49,854 nt of DNA from an uncultured bacterium. GTDB lineage: Bacteria > Planctomycetota > UBA8108 > UBA1146. Below, piece after piece: positions 32,951-42,158 of the stretch. The stretch spans positions 1 through 49,854 of the forward strand of contig CALEHF010000390.1 of assembly GCA_937876125.1 (NCBI GenBank). Direction: 5' to 3'. Position numbers and translations under genes: made by a program. How positions within the stretch are numbered: the first letter of the stretch is position 1; each line of letters opens with the position of its first letter. The notes beneath the pieces were generated by a model that saw only the letters and a program-made list of their open reading frames with translations, was not told the DNA's origin and ran no database searches.

Positions 32951-34258
32951 TCACACCCCGGACTCGTCGTGGATCCGCTCGATCTTCGCCCCGAGGCGAT
33001 TGAGCTTCTTCTCCATGTTTACGTATCCCCGATCGAGGTGGTAGATCCGATGGATCCGCGTCGTCCCCTCGGCGATCAGCCCCGCCATCACCAAACTCGC
33101 GCTGGCGCGGAGATCGCTCGCCATCACGTCGGCCCCGGAGAGGCGATGGCCTCCGTCGATGATCGCAGTCGGGCCTTCCTTCCGGATCCGAGCGCCGAGA
33201 CGGTTCAGCTCGGCCACGTGCATGAAACGATCGGGATAGACCTTTTCGGTGATCAGGCCGATCCCTTGGGCTCGGGTGAGGACCGCCATCAATTGCGCCT
33301 GGAGATCGGTGGGGAAGCCGGGGAACGGCAACGTCGCGACATCGACCGGCTTCAGCCGTGGGACCCCGGTCACGATCACATAGTCTTCTCCGATCTCGTG
33401 CGGGACTCCCATCCGCTCGAGCACATCGAAGAGCGAGCGCAGCTCAGACGGATCGCAACCCTCGACCCGAATTTCGCCGCCGGCGAGCGCGCCGGTGAGG
33501 ATGTAGGTCCCTGCTTCGATGCGATCGGGAGGCATGGTGAAATCCGCACCTCGCAGGTTTGGCTGCCCCTCGATGCGCACCTGATGAGTTCCCGCGCCTT
33601 CAACCGGAACTCCGAGCGCCTGGAGGAACCGGGCGAGCCCGCGGATCTCCGGCTCGCACGCCGCGCCCTCGATGGTCGTGACTCCCTCGGCGCGTGAGGC
33701 GGCCATCATCACGTTTGCGGTCCCGAGGACCGTCGGCCCAAAGGGCCCACTCAAGTAGGTCGTCGCACCCACCAAGCGATCGGCGCGGGCTTCGATGTAG
33801 CCGTGCTCGATGCGAATGTCGGCCCCGAGCGCGCGAAGTCCCTTCAGGTGGAGATCGACCGGGCGGTCGCCGATGGCACACCCGCCGGGCAACGAGACCC
33901 GCGCGCGACCTTGGCGGGCGAGGAGCGGGCCGAGACAGCAGATCGAGGCGCGCATCCGACGCACCATGTCATAGGGCGCGGTCGCTTCGAGTTCTCCCGC
34001 AGCGGCGATCCGGATCGTCAGCCCATCGGCATCGACCTCACCCTGGGATTCTACTGACAACCCCAGCTCTGACAGGATCTTAAGGGTGGTGTGGATGTCG
34101 CTGAGAGGGGGCACGTTGCGGAGGGTGACCGGCTCTTCGGCGAGAATCGAAGCGAAGAGAATCGGTAAAGAACCATTCTTCGAACCCGAAATCTCGACGG
34201 TCCCGTTGAGCACCTTGCCGCCGTGGATCTCCAATTGTTGCACTTGAGTGTTCCCCAT
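32951..34258 (-). CDS. murA: UDP-N-acetylglucosamine 1-carboxyvinyltransferase
   Basis: 435 residues. First committed step of peptidoglycan synthesis: transfers enolpyruvate from PEP to UDP-GlcNAc in the cytoplasm. SGSKNGSLPILFASILAEEPVTL holds the substrate-binding Lys-Asn; the active-site Cys is Cys127 in SLPGGCAIGDRPVDLHLKGL (Cys115 in E. coli), so fosfomycin sensitivity would be expected. GPTVLGTANVMMAA, DRIEAGTYILTGAL, FPTDLQAQLMAVLTRAQG and DLRASASLVMAGLIAEG follow. Start: ATG 34258 gives the typical N-terminus, but no strong Shine-Dalgarno precedes it and ATG 34282 is possible. A readable promoter lies upstream. It indicates that this planctomycete retains a peptidoglycan pathway gene. 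Confidence 0.97.
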   Translation of the reverse strand: MGNTQVQQLEIHGGKVLNGTVEISGSKNGSLPILFASILAEEPVTLRNVPPLSDIHTTLKILSELGLSVESQGEVDADGLTIRIAAAGELEATAPYDMVRRMRASICCLGPLLARQGRARVSLPGGCAIGDRPVDLHLKGLRALGADIRIEHGYIEARADRLVGATTYLSGPFGPTVLGTANVMMAASRAEGVTTIEGAACEPEIRGLARFLQALGVPVEGAGTHQVRIEGQPNLRGADFTMPPDRIEAGTYILTGALAGGEIRVEGCDPSELRSLFDVLERMGVPHEIGEDYVIVTGVPRLKPVDVATLPFPGFPTDLQAQLMAVLTRAQGIGLITEKVYPDRFMHVAELNRLGARIRKEGPTAIIDGGHRLSGADVMASDLRASASLVMAGLIAEGTTRIHRIYHLDRGYVNMEKKLNRLGAKIERIHDESGV

Positions 34259-34343
34259 TCTGCTGATCGTCGCGGCTGGCATCACCCGCTCTCGAGGTCT
34301 ACTCAGGCGCGGAGAGCAGCCCTTCGTGCGTAGGTATCCGGCG

Positions 34344-34371
34344 ATTCTAGGCGGCGCACTCTCGGGCGCAA
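34344..34371 (-). promoter_or_regulatory. Sigma70-type promoter of murA
   Basis: On the minus strand TTGCGC (34371-34366), 16-nt spacer, TAGAAT (34349-34344). Predicted start of transcription near 34337, about 80 nt before the murA ATG. Confidence 0.65.
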
Positions 34372-34582
34372 GGCGAGGGAAAGATAAGGAGGTCGTTCTC
34401 CCGATCGTAGGTCTCAAGCTCGCCATCCCCATCGGTCGATATCGAAGTGAGTGCATCGCGCACTCTCCCCGGTTCACGACCGAGGGAACCTCATGGAGCC
34501 CGGGGACGGAGACGATGACGCGCACCAACCGATACCCCTTCGCTCCCAGCATCACACCCCCACGTGTGTCGAGGGGACTGCG

Positions 34583-36469
34583 ATGAGCTTTCGACTGCCA
34601 CTCGGCGTTCGGATCGGTCTCTGGACCGGGATCCCCCTCGCATTCGTCACGGGGCTCGCCGGATTCATGGAGTTCGATCGCACCAAGCACGAAGCGCGCG
34701 ACAACGCCGCCTCGGTCGGTGCGGACTTCCTCGAGGAGTTTGGGCGGCGGGTGGTCTACGACGTCATTCTCGAGGATGACGATCGCCTTGCCGCTGCGTT
34801 CGAAGACTTCCGCAACACTCTCCCCGAGCTCCGTCGTGGACGCATCACGGTCGATGGGCATACCGTCATCGACTGGGAGCCCGCATCGGTGCGGGGCCCA
34901 CTCATCGGGATCCCGCAGACTCTCTCTCACGAGCTTTCGAAGACCGGAGATCGGCACGGCAGGGTTGTGATCTCGATCGACGAGAGTCGGTTCGCGCCGA
35001 CTCTCGCGCGGCGAAGAGAGCAGATCCTCTTCCACACCATCATGACCCAAGTCGCCCTCGCCATCATCTGCGCGACGGTCGGCCACTCGCTGGCGCGCAG
35101 GATTCGGGTCCTCGCTGCACAGTCCCATCGAATCTCCGAGGGGAATTTCTCGACCAGCGCACCTGAAGGCAGCGATGAGCTCGGTCGGGTCGGTGAGGCG
35201 TTCAATCGGATGGCTCGAGAGATCGAACGACAACAATATCGGCTCGCTGAGAGCCGAGATACCGCGGTCGCTGCGGCGAGCCACGCGCAAAAAGCGACCG
35301 CCGCCAAGAGTGAGTTTCTTGCGAACATGAGCCACGAGATCCGCACGCCCCTGAATGCCGTGCTCGGCTTCGGAGAGCAACTGCTCGACCCCGAGATCTC
35401 GGTCGACGATCGTCGCGCCTCAGCCGATGCAATCATCCGAAACGGCAAACACTTGCTCAACTTGATCAACGACATCCTCGACTTCTCGAAGATCGAAGCG
35501 GGCCATATGGACGCCGAGAAGCAGCGGGTGAACGTCCCGAGTCTCGCCAGAGAGACGGTGTCTCTTCTCAAAGGACGCGCCGACGCGAAAGGGCTCACCC
35601 TCGACCTCGTGATGCCTCCACAACTTCCAGAGACGATCGAGACAGACCCCACCCGGTTGCGACAGATTCTGCTCAACTTGATCGGCAACGCGATCAAGTT
35701 CACGGAAAGGGGATCGGTGACGCTCGAGGTGGGTGACGTCATCCCCGAACAAGGAGGGGTCGACGGACAGTTGTCCTTCTCGGTGAAAGACTCAGGGATC
35801 GGTATCGAACCGGAAACGCTTTCGAAACTGTTCCAACCGTTTACGCAGGCGGACTCGACGATGACACGCCGGTTCGGGGGTACGGGCCTCGGCCTTTCGA
35901 TCAGTCGGAGGCTTTCGAACCTGCTCGGAGGCAAAATCTCAGTCGAGAGCAAGCCGGGCCAAGGGAGTACTTTCCGCAGTTCGATTTCGACCGGGTCCCT
36001 GATCGGGATCCCGTGGGTCAACACGTCTCGGAGCAACACGCCGCGTGTCGAGCCCGTCGCGACCCTTCCAAGTTTTGCCTCGGGTGCTCGAATCCTCGTC
36101 GCAGAAGATGGACCCGACAACCAAGAGCTCTTCCGCTTGATCCTCGAGAAGGCGGGAGCCGAGGTGACGATCGTCGAGAACGGTCGACTTGCAATCGATG
36201 CTGTCCATACCGCAGAGACGACAGGTGAGCCATTCGACCTCTTGGTGCTCGACATGCAGATGCCGGAGCTCGATGGCTACGCCGCCGCGACGCAGCTGAG
36301 AGCGATGGGATACGAACTGCCGATCATCGCCGTGACCGCACATGCGCTCGATTCCGATCGCAAGAAGTGCATTGCCGCAGGTTGCGACGACTACGAGTCC
36401 AAGCCCATCGTTCGCAAACGCTTCCTCGAGACGCTCGAGCGCAACTTCCACAAGACCGTCGCTGAGTAG
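34583..36469 (+). CDS. Hybrid sensor histidine kinase/response regulator
   Basis: 628 residues from ATG 34583, behind GAGGGG. Order: transmembrane helix 1 (about 8-28), an exported sensor region (about 30-145), helix 2 (ILFHTIMTQVALAIICATVGHSLA), HAMP (about 178-225), HisKA with phospho-acceptor His251 (NMSHEIRTPLNAVLG), HATPase (N box LLNLIGNAIKFT, DSGIGI, GGTGLGLSI near 430), linker, and a receiver domain with acidic pocket AEDGPDNQ (about 506) and phospho-acceptor Asp557 (LVLDMQMPELDGY), plus conserved Thr/Ala (AVTAHA) and Lys (SKP). A hybrid kinase normally passes phosphate to a separate HPt protein; none is nearby. The signal is unknown. Confidence 0.95.
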   Translation: MSFRLPLGVRIGLWTGIPLAFVTGLAGFMEFDRTKHEARDNAASVGADFLEEFGRRVVYDVILEDDDRLAAAFEDFRNTLPELRRGRITVDGHTVIDWEPASVRGPLIGIPQTLSHELSKTGDRHGRVVISIDESRFAPTLARRREQILFHTIMTQVALAIICATVGHSLARRIRVLAAQSHRISEGNFSTSAPEGSDELGRVGEAFNRMAREIERQQYRLAESRDTAVAAASHAQKATAAKSEFLANMSHEIRTPLNAVLGFGEQLLDPEISVDDRRASADAIIRNGKHLLNLINDILDFSKIEAGHMDAEKQRVNVPSLARETVSLLKGRADAKGLTLDLVMPPQLPETIETDPTRLRQILLNLIGNAIKFTERGSVTLEVGDVIPEQGGVDGQLSFSVKDSGIGIEPETLSKLFQPFTQADSTMTRRFGGTGLGLSISRRLSNLLGGKISVESKPGQGSTFRSSISTGSLIGIPWVNTSRSNTPRVEPVATLPSFASGARILVAEDGPDNQELFRLILEKAGAEVTIVENGRLAIDAVHTAETTGEPFDLLVLDMQMPELDGYAAATQLRAMGYELPIIAVTAHALDSDRKKCIAAGCDDYESKPIVRKRFLETLERNFHKTVAE

Positions 36470-36478
36470 CCCGCACTC

Positions 36479-37366
36479 CTACGACGGCGTCCCTCCAGAA
36501 AACCCGTTCCACTGACACAAGAGTGCACGCTCGATTCCCGCAAGGTCTCTCCGCATCTCGACCGTGAACCCGCGGGCCTCTGCGCTCTCCCGGACCGTCG
36601 CCGCTCCGTCCTCGGGAAGCTCGAGAAGCAGAGATCCCCGCGGAAAAAGACGTCCGGGCGCCGCTTCGAGGAGGCGGCGGTAGAAACCGAGACCGTCACC
36701 GACTTCCTTGTCATAGAGCGCGAGGGCAGGCTCATGGGCTGCGACATTCGCCTCGAGCCGCGGATCGCCGGGGGTGATGTACGGTGGATTGCTCACGATG
36801 AGATCGTAGACGGGGTGATCGGCGAGCGGTGCGAGCAGATCCCCTTCGAGCAGGCGAACGCGGTCTTCGAGCTTATGTCGTGCGACGTTCCGCGCCGCGA
36901 CGGCGAGCGCCGCAGTGGAGAGATCGACCGCGTCGATCGTTGCAGCCGGGAGCATCGTCGCGAGCGCCACCGCGATGCAGCCGGAGCCTGTTCCAATATC
37001 GGCGATGCGGGGCTCTGGATCGTCGCGGAGAAGAGCGCTCCCCCATTCGACCAAGAGCTCGGTCTCGGGGCGAGGGACGAGAACGTCGGAGGTCACGAAG
37101 AGAGGCAAGCTCCAAAACTCCCACTCCCCGAGCAGATAAGCGAGCGGGACACCGCGTCCCCGCTCGGCAACCAACCCGTCGAGTCGGGCCAGATCCACGG
37201 CGCTCACCGACCTGCCACTCTGGGTTGCGACCTCTCCGGGTTCGATCGCGAGCACGTGCGCGAGAAGCCACTTGGCATCGAGATGAGGCGCATCGGCACC
37301 CGCCCTGATGAGACGCAAAACAACTGACTCGAACACTGGGCCCAAGGTCGACACGCTACTCCTCAT
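36479..37366 (-). CDS. prmC: Release factor glutamine methyltransferase
   Basis: 295 residues from ATG 37366 (TTG 37384 is an alternative). Methylates the Gln of the GGQ motif in release factors with S-adenosylmethionine. Motifs: LLGEWEFWSLPLFVTSDVLVPRPETELLVEW, DIGTGSGCIAVALA (SAM site), DAVDLSTAALAVAARN and the catalytic NPPYITPGD. The ATG overlaps the end of the DUF4262 gene by 11 nt, and prfA, its substrate's gene, lies just upstream in the same run, a common arrangement. Ten bases separate its stop from the convergent histidine kinase gene. Confidence 0.96.
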   Translation of the reverse strand: MRSSVSTLGPVFESVVLRLIRAGADAPHLDAKWLLAHVLAIEPGEVATQSGRSVSAVDLARLDGLVAERGRGVPLAYLLGEWEFWSLPLFVTSDVLVPRPETELLVEWGSALLRDDPEPRIADIGTGSGCIAVALATMLPAATIDAVDLSTAALAVAARNVARHKLEDRVRLLEGDLLAPLADHPVYDLIVSNPPYITPGDPRLEANVAAHEPALALYDKEVGDGLGFYRRLLEAAPGRLFPRGSLLLELPEDGAATVRESAEARGFTVEMRRDLAGIERALLCQWNGFSGGTPS

Positions 37367-37910
37367 CCCGGATGGCGAGTTCAAGCATGACCAGGAAGGG
37401 GATCACCCGCGCCGTCTCTTTGGACTTCTCGTAGAGGAGCGGCTGCAGGATCGAATCGTGATCTGGCTCGTCGCGATCCCAGGGAAAGCGCTTCTCGCGA
37501 TCGGCCCAATAGACCTGAAGTGCAGGAAAGTGATCGCCGCGATGGAACCAGCGCGCATAACCGAGGAACGGCCCGTACCAGCGAGGACGCACGTGGCGAA
37601 ACGAGAGCGAATACCCTTCGATCACATCGGCGAGCTCGGTCTCTTGATCGAATCGCTCACCTGCGATGACGCGTTGTCCGAGGTCGGAAAGAACCGTCGC
37701 GGAGAATCCCTCGGGCAGTCCGAAGATCGTCAGTTCAGGGTGATCGAAGCGATGGGAGAGCCCCACCGTGAACGCCCAACCCGCAAGATCGGATTCTTGA
37801 CCGATCGCGTGGGCACCGACCTGCACGATGTGAAAACCATGGGTCGCGACGTCGGAGATGAGCTTTTGATCACCGTCGTCGAGATCGCGGTCGGCGAGCG
37901 TTCGCACCAT
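37356..37910 (-). CDS. DUF4262 domain protein
   Basis: 184 residues from ATG 37910, directly behind AGGAGGCTTT. The DUF4262 pattern is visible: GFHIVQVGAHAIGQESDLAGWAFTVGLSHRFDHPELTIFGLPEGFSATVLSDLGQRV and GPFLGYARWFHRGDHFPALQVYWADREKRFPWD. Function of the family is unknown. It is wedged between prfA and prmC, overlapping the latter, so it is co-expressed with the release-factor system. Whether this has functional meaning or is a chance insertion cannot be told from one genome. Confidence 0.88.
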   Translation of the reverse strand: MVRTLADRDLDDGDQKLISDVATHGFHIVQVGAHAIGQESDLAGWAFTVGLSHRFDHPELTIFGLPEGFSATVLSDLGQRVIAGERFDQETELADVIEGYSLSFRHVRPRWYGPFLGYARWFHRGDHFPALQVYWADREKRFPWDRDEPDHDSILQPLLYEKSKETARVIPFLVMLELAIRDEE

Positions 37911-37967
37911 AAAGCCTCCTTCGCTCACCTCAATCGTGCGGCAGTTCTTTAAGACGTGCGCTTCTGC

Positions 37968-39077
<1,110 letters not shown>

Positions 39078-39134
39078 CGAAAGCCTCCGAGCAGGGACTC
39101 AGCCAAAGTAATGAGAGCCGACAAGGCAAAAAAG

Positions 39135-39175
39135 AACACGGGCCGGATGGACCTCGAGTCCATCCGGCCCGTGTT
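39135..39175 (-). terminator. rpmE terminator
   Basis: An 18-bp perfect stem (39135-39152 with 39158-39175), 5-nt loop. On the minus strand it is followed by CTTTTTTGCC, 14 bp after the rpmE stop and before prfA. Confidence 0.93.
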
Positions 39176-39188
39176 TTCAAAGTGAGAG

Positions 39189-39758
39189 CTAGGCGTCGCT
39201 GGCGGGCTTGTTCTCAGCCTTGGGGGCATCAGCGGCCGGAGCAGCCGCCTTTGGGGCTTCTGCTTTTGGGGCTTCTGCTTTTGGGGCATCGCTCGCCGGC
39301 GCGTCGGCGGCAGGCGTCACAGCCGCTGCCGGGGCCGCAGCATCGGCCGCGGCCTTCGCCGCTTCTTCAGCCTTCTGAGCCGCTTCTTGCTCGGCGTACT
39401 TCGCCTTCTTGTCCTCGAGGATCTTGGCGCGGCGCTCGCCGGTTTTTTTCTTCTTGTCGACGAGCTTCTGACGCTTCTTCGCCTCTTGGTCGACGAGGGC
39501 GAGACGCTGCTCTTCGCGTTGCTTCTCGGCGTCGGTCAAGACGCTTCCGATCGAGTCTTCCTTCCACGCGAAGCGCTTCTGGAACTTCTCGACTCGGCCC
39601 GCGGCATCGACGAACTTCTGCTTGCCGGTGTAGAACGGGTGGCAGGCGGAGCAGATCTCAACCTTCAGCTCCGGCACGGTCGCCCGGGTCTCAAAGCTGT
39701 TCCCGCAACCACAGGTCACGGCGCATTCGATGTAATCTGGATGGATGTCAGCCTTCAT
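39189..39758 (-). CDS. rpmE: Ribosomal protein L31 with long C-terminal extension
   Basis: 189 residues. The L31 body is at 1-70: [25 protein letters not shown], with zinc-type Cys at 16, 18, 36 and 39 (CGCG...[28 protein letters not shown]). The remaining 120 residues are a charged helix (about 70-130) then an Ala/Pro/Lys tail with APKAE repeats coded by 15-bp units (39247-39291). L31 is normally 65-90 residues, so this is about twice as long or more. Zinc-containing L31 suggests the zinc-replete paralogue; no zinc-free paralogue is in the window. It has its own promoter and terminator. Confidence 0.95.
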   Translation of the reverse strand: MKADIHPDYIECAVTCGCGNSFETRATVPELKVEICSACHPFYTGKQKFVDAAGRVEKFQKRFAWKEDSIGSVLTDAEKQREEQRLALVDQEAKKRQKLVDKKKKTGERRAKILEDKKAKYAEQEAAQKAEEAAKAAADAAAPAAAVTPAADAPASDAPKAEAPKAEAPKAAAPAADAPKAENKPASDA

Positions 39759-39891
39759 GGCGACGGTCTCCCTACTTTTAGTCTGTCATCTCCGCAGGAT
39801 CGCGGTCTCCGCCGAACTCGGCCCGAGGAGGGGTGTTTTCACCTCAGGAGGGGATCACCCGGGAGCGTCGGCAGGATGACACAAGGGGCGA

Positions 39892-39920
39892 ATCCTACAG
39901 ACCGCCCCTCTGGGGTGCAA
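39892..39920 (-). promoter_or_regulatory. Sigma70-type promoter of rpmE
   Basis: On the minus strand TTGCAC (39920-39915), 17-nt spacer, TAGGAT (39897-39892). Predicted start near 39885, leader about 127 nt. Confidence 0.75.
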
Positions 39921-39982
39921 GCGATCTGAAACGTGATCCGGACCGAACCCGTTCCCCGGAGTGACAAAACAGAAGGAGCGCA

Positions 39983-40756
39983 ATGAGCCAGCAGGGTGAC
40001 GCGACGATCCTCGGGATGCTCGAACATCGTTCGATCCGCCGATTCACAAATGATCCCGTCTCGACCGAGACCCTCGAACGCTGGGTCCAGGCCGGCCAAG
40101 CCGCCTCCACCTCGAGCCACGTCCAGGCGTTCTCGGCGATCCGGATTACCGAGCCCAAAACCCGGGAGCGCCTGGTGGAGCTCACGGGAGGTCAGCGACA
40201 AGTCGCGGAAGCGGGGGCGTTCCTCGTGATCTGTGGGGATAGCCGCCGCCACCGCCTCCTCGCCACAAATGCCGGCACCCCCTGCCACGAGAACTTCGAG
40301 AGCTTCCTGGTCGCGGCGATCGATGCGGCCCTCTTCGCCCAGAACCTGGTCGTGGCCGCAGAGTCGGAGGGAGCGGGGATCTGCTACATCGGCGGGCTCA
40401 GAAACGACCTTCCCGCAGTCGATGCCCTGCTCGAACTGCCCGCCGGGGTCTTTCCCCTCTTCGGCTTGTGCCTCGGAACGCCGGCGGAGGACCCGGCGGT
40501 CAAACCCCGCCTCCCCATCGCGGGGGTACTTTTCACCGATCGATACCCGGGGGACGGAGAGCTCGAGCGGGCGATCGAAGAGCACGACGCCGCGATGGCC
40601 AAGCACTATGCCGAGCGCGGCCTCCCCGGTCGCAACTGGAGTGGCGGGGTGGGACGGAAGCGCGCGGTCCCCCATCGCACCGAGCTCCCCGAGTACTACA
40701 CGTCGAAGGGCGCGCGGCTGGATGGGCGCGGAGGGGTGGTCGAGCTGGACGGGTGA
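39983..40756 (+). CDS. NfsA-type oxygen-insensitive nitroreductase
   Basis: 257 residues; AAGGAG 6 nt before ATG. FMN-dependent flavoprotein: HRSIRRFTNDPVSTETLERWVQAGQAASTSSHVQAFSAIRIT (FMN phosphate and ring contacts), NFESFLVAAIDAALFAQNLVVAAESEGAGICYIGGLRND, and LFGLCLGTPAEDPAVKPRLP. The C-terminus contains the family's YAERG and NWSGGVGRK segment. It reduces nitroaromatics or quinones with NADPH in the cytoplasm. Divergent from rpmE; convergent with the ADP-ribosylglycohydrolase gene 21 bp away. Confidence 0.93.
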   Translation: MSQQGDATILGMLEHRSIRRFTNDPVSTETLERWVQAGQAASTSSHVQAFSAIRITEPKTRERLVELTGGQRQVAEAGAFLVICGDSRRHRLLATNAGTPCHENFESFLVAAIDAALFAQNLVVAAESEGAGICYIGGLRNDLPAVDALLELPAGVFPLFGLCLGTPAEDPAVKPRLPIAGVLFTDRYPGDGELERAIEEHDAAMAKHYAERGLPGRNWSGGVGRKRAVPHRTELPEYYTSKGARLDGRGGVVELDG

Positions 40757-40777
40757 CAGCCTCCTCCGAGCGCCAAT

Positions 40778-41770
40778 TCACGCCTCTTCCCCGCACTTCC
40801 CATGCAACTCGGCCGCAACCGTCACGAGTCTCTCGCGCTGCTCGAGCTTTGCCAACGGCTCCGGGGGCAGTCGGCGAGCGCCGTTGGCCGCCCCCCACAC
40901 CGCACCCGCCATGGCGCCGATGGTGTCGACATCGCCACCCACCGACGCGATGAAGTTCTGCATCTCGAGGAACGGCTCTTCTGCGAAGCGCAGAGCGCAG
41001 TAGATCGCAGTCACACACGATTCCGTCGTCGCGATGCCATTGCCGAGGTGTTGTCGGATCAGTTGGGCGGACGGCGCGTCGCCACTATCGAACCACTGTT
41101 TCGCGAGCTCGAGGCGCGAACGGAACGGATCCTTCGCGCAATTTTCTTGAGGGCTGTCTTTCGGAGCACTGTCTTTCGGAGCGCTGTCTTCCGGAGAACT
41201 GTCTTCCAGAACACAGTGCCGCGTCGCGGCCGCGAGCACTGCGTCTCGAGACTCACCCAGCGCGGCGGACGCCGTCGACGCGGCAACGAGAACAGCGCCG
41301 ACTTCGCCGAGCGGGTGCGCATGGGTGACCCGGGCCGCCCGGCGTGCGGCGTCTGCCAACTCGCGAGGCCTCGAAGCAAAGAACAGCCCGATGGGAGCCG
41401 CTCGCATCGCGCCGCCATTTCCGTAGGACCCGTCTGGGAAGACCGAGCGGTTCGCCTCCTGCCAATCGGCGCCGCCCTTGATGCATTTGAGGAGCTTCGC
41501 CGCTCCCGGGCCATACCCCCAACTCCACCGGTAGCTGTCGGCGAATCTCCGTGCCAGGTCATCCGGATCGATCCGTCCGTGCTCTGTCAACGACTCGGCG
41601 ACGTCCAGAGACATCTGTGTGTCGTCGGTCCAACGCATCTCGCCTTGACGGGTTCTGCCGATGAGTCGCCAGACCAGACGCTCGAGTGGTCCCCCCTCGA
41701 GAGGCGCGCCGAGCGCGTCACCGAGCGCGAGCCCGAGCAAGCAACCTTCGAATCGGTCGCGGTCGATCAT
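40778..41770 (-). CDS. ADP-ribosylglycohydrolase family protein
   Basis: 330 residues from ATG 41770 (a further 26 in-frame codons upstream are less protein-like). Family core: FEGCLLGLALGDALGAPLEGG, RWTDDTQMSL (metal-binding Asp pair near 49-50), YGNGGAMRAAPIGLFF, VTHAHP and GGDVDTIGAMAGAVWGA (second metal-binding Asp pair near 276). It would remove ADP-ribose from proteins or small molecules using magnesium. A 24-residue insertion of Asp/Ser/Pro/Lys repeats (LEDSSPEDSAPKDSAPKDSP), coded by a 15-bp minisatellite, interrupts the all-helical fold. No ADP-ribosyltransferase partner is seen. Confidence 0.93.
   Translation of the reverse strand: MIDRDRFEGCLLGLALGDALGAPLEGGPLERLVWRLIGRTRQGEMRWTDDTQMSLDVAESLTEHGRIDPDDLARRFADSYRWSWGYGPGAAKLLKCIKGGADWQEANRSVFPDGSYGNGGAMRAAPIGLFFASRPRELADAARRAARVTHAHPLGEVGAVLVAASTASAALGESRDAVLAAATRHCVLEDSSPEDSAPKDSAPKDSPQENCAKDPFRSRLELAKQWFDSGDAPSAQLIRQHLGNGIATTESCVTAIYCALRFAEEPFLEMQNFIASVGGDVDTIGAMAGAVWGAANGARRLPPEPLAKLEQRERLVTVAAELHGKCGEEA
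41154..41213. repeat. 15-bp minisatellite in the ADP-ribosylglycohydrolase gene
   Basis: Four units of CTGTCTTTCGGAGCA-type sequence with few changes; in frame, they code an Asp-Ser-Ala-Pro-Lys series on the minus strand. Confidence 0.9.
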
Positions 41771-41968
41771 CGGGGGCACCTTCCACCAGGACACCCTAAC
41801 TGTCACGAGGCACGATGCGCGCCCCTTCGACCTGGGTCCCATCTCCAAAGCCTCCGCAGCGCAATTCGCACTCGAGCCACCCCTTCGCGAACTGCCAGCC
41901 CTACTTCACCTCTGCCTCGGAGAGTCCGAGCACCGCTCGTCCGCGCCGCTCATTCTTCGTTGCGGAGA

Positions 41969-41999
41969 CTCCCTTTAGAACTCCGCTAAGCTCCCTTTA
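41969..41999. promoter_or_regulatory. Direct repeat CTCCCTTTA, possible operator
   Basis: CTCCCTTTA occurs at 41969-41977 and 41991-41999, 22 bp apart, about two helix turns. It lies in the 388-bp gap between the divergent ADP-ribosylglycohydrolase and PPC lipoprotein genes, which otherwise shows no gene. Confidence 0.3.
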
Positions 42000-42158
42000 A
42001 CAAACGACTTGTGGCTTCTCATCTAGCCGCTCGAGCCCCGGCGGGCCAGAAATCTTGCGAACCGCTGTTCTGTTTCTCGGGCGGCGCCCCTTCACCAGGC
42101 AGATCGATCGACGTTGTCGGTCGCAACTCAGCCACACCACTTCGAAAGGGAAGTCGCC

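Noticed and set aside
40753..40770. Another copy of the AGGCTGTC repeat (minus strand GAGGAGGCTGTC)
   Set aside because: Only 12 bases match, it overlaps the nitroreductase stop codon, and the match ends before the diagnostic GGAAAAC part; may be chance.
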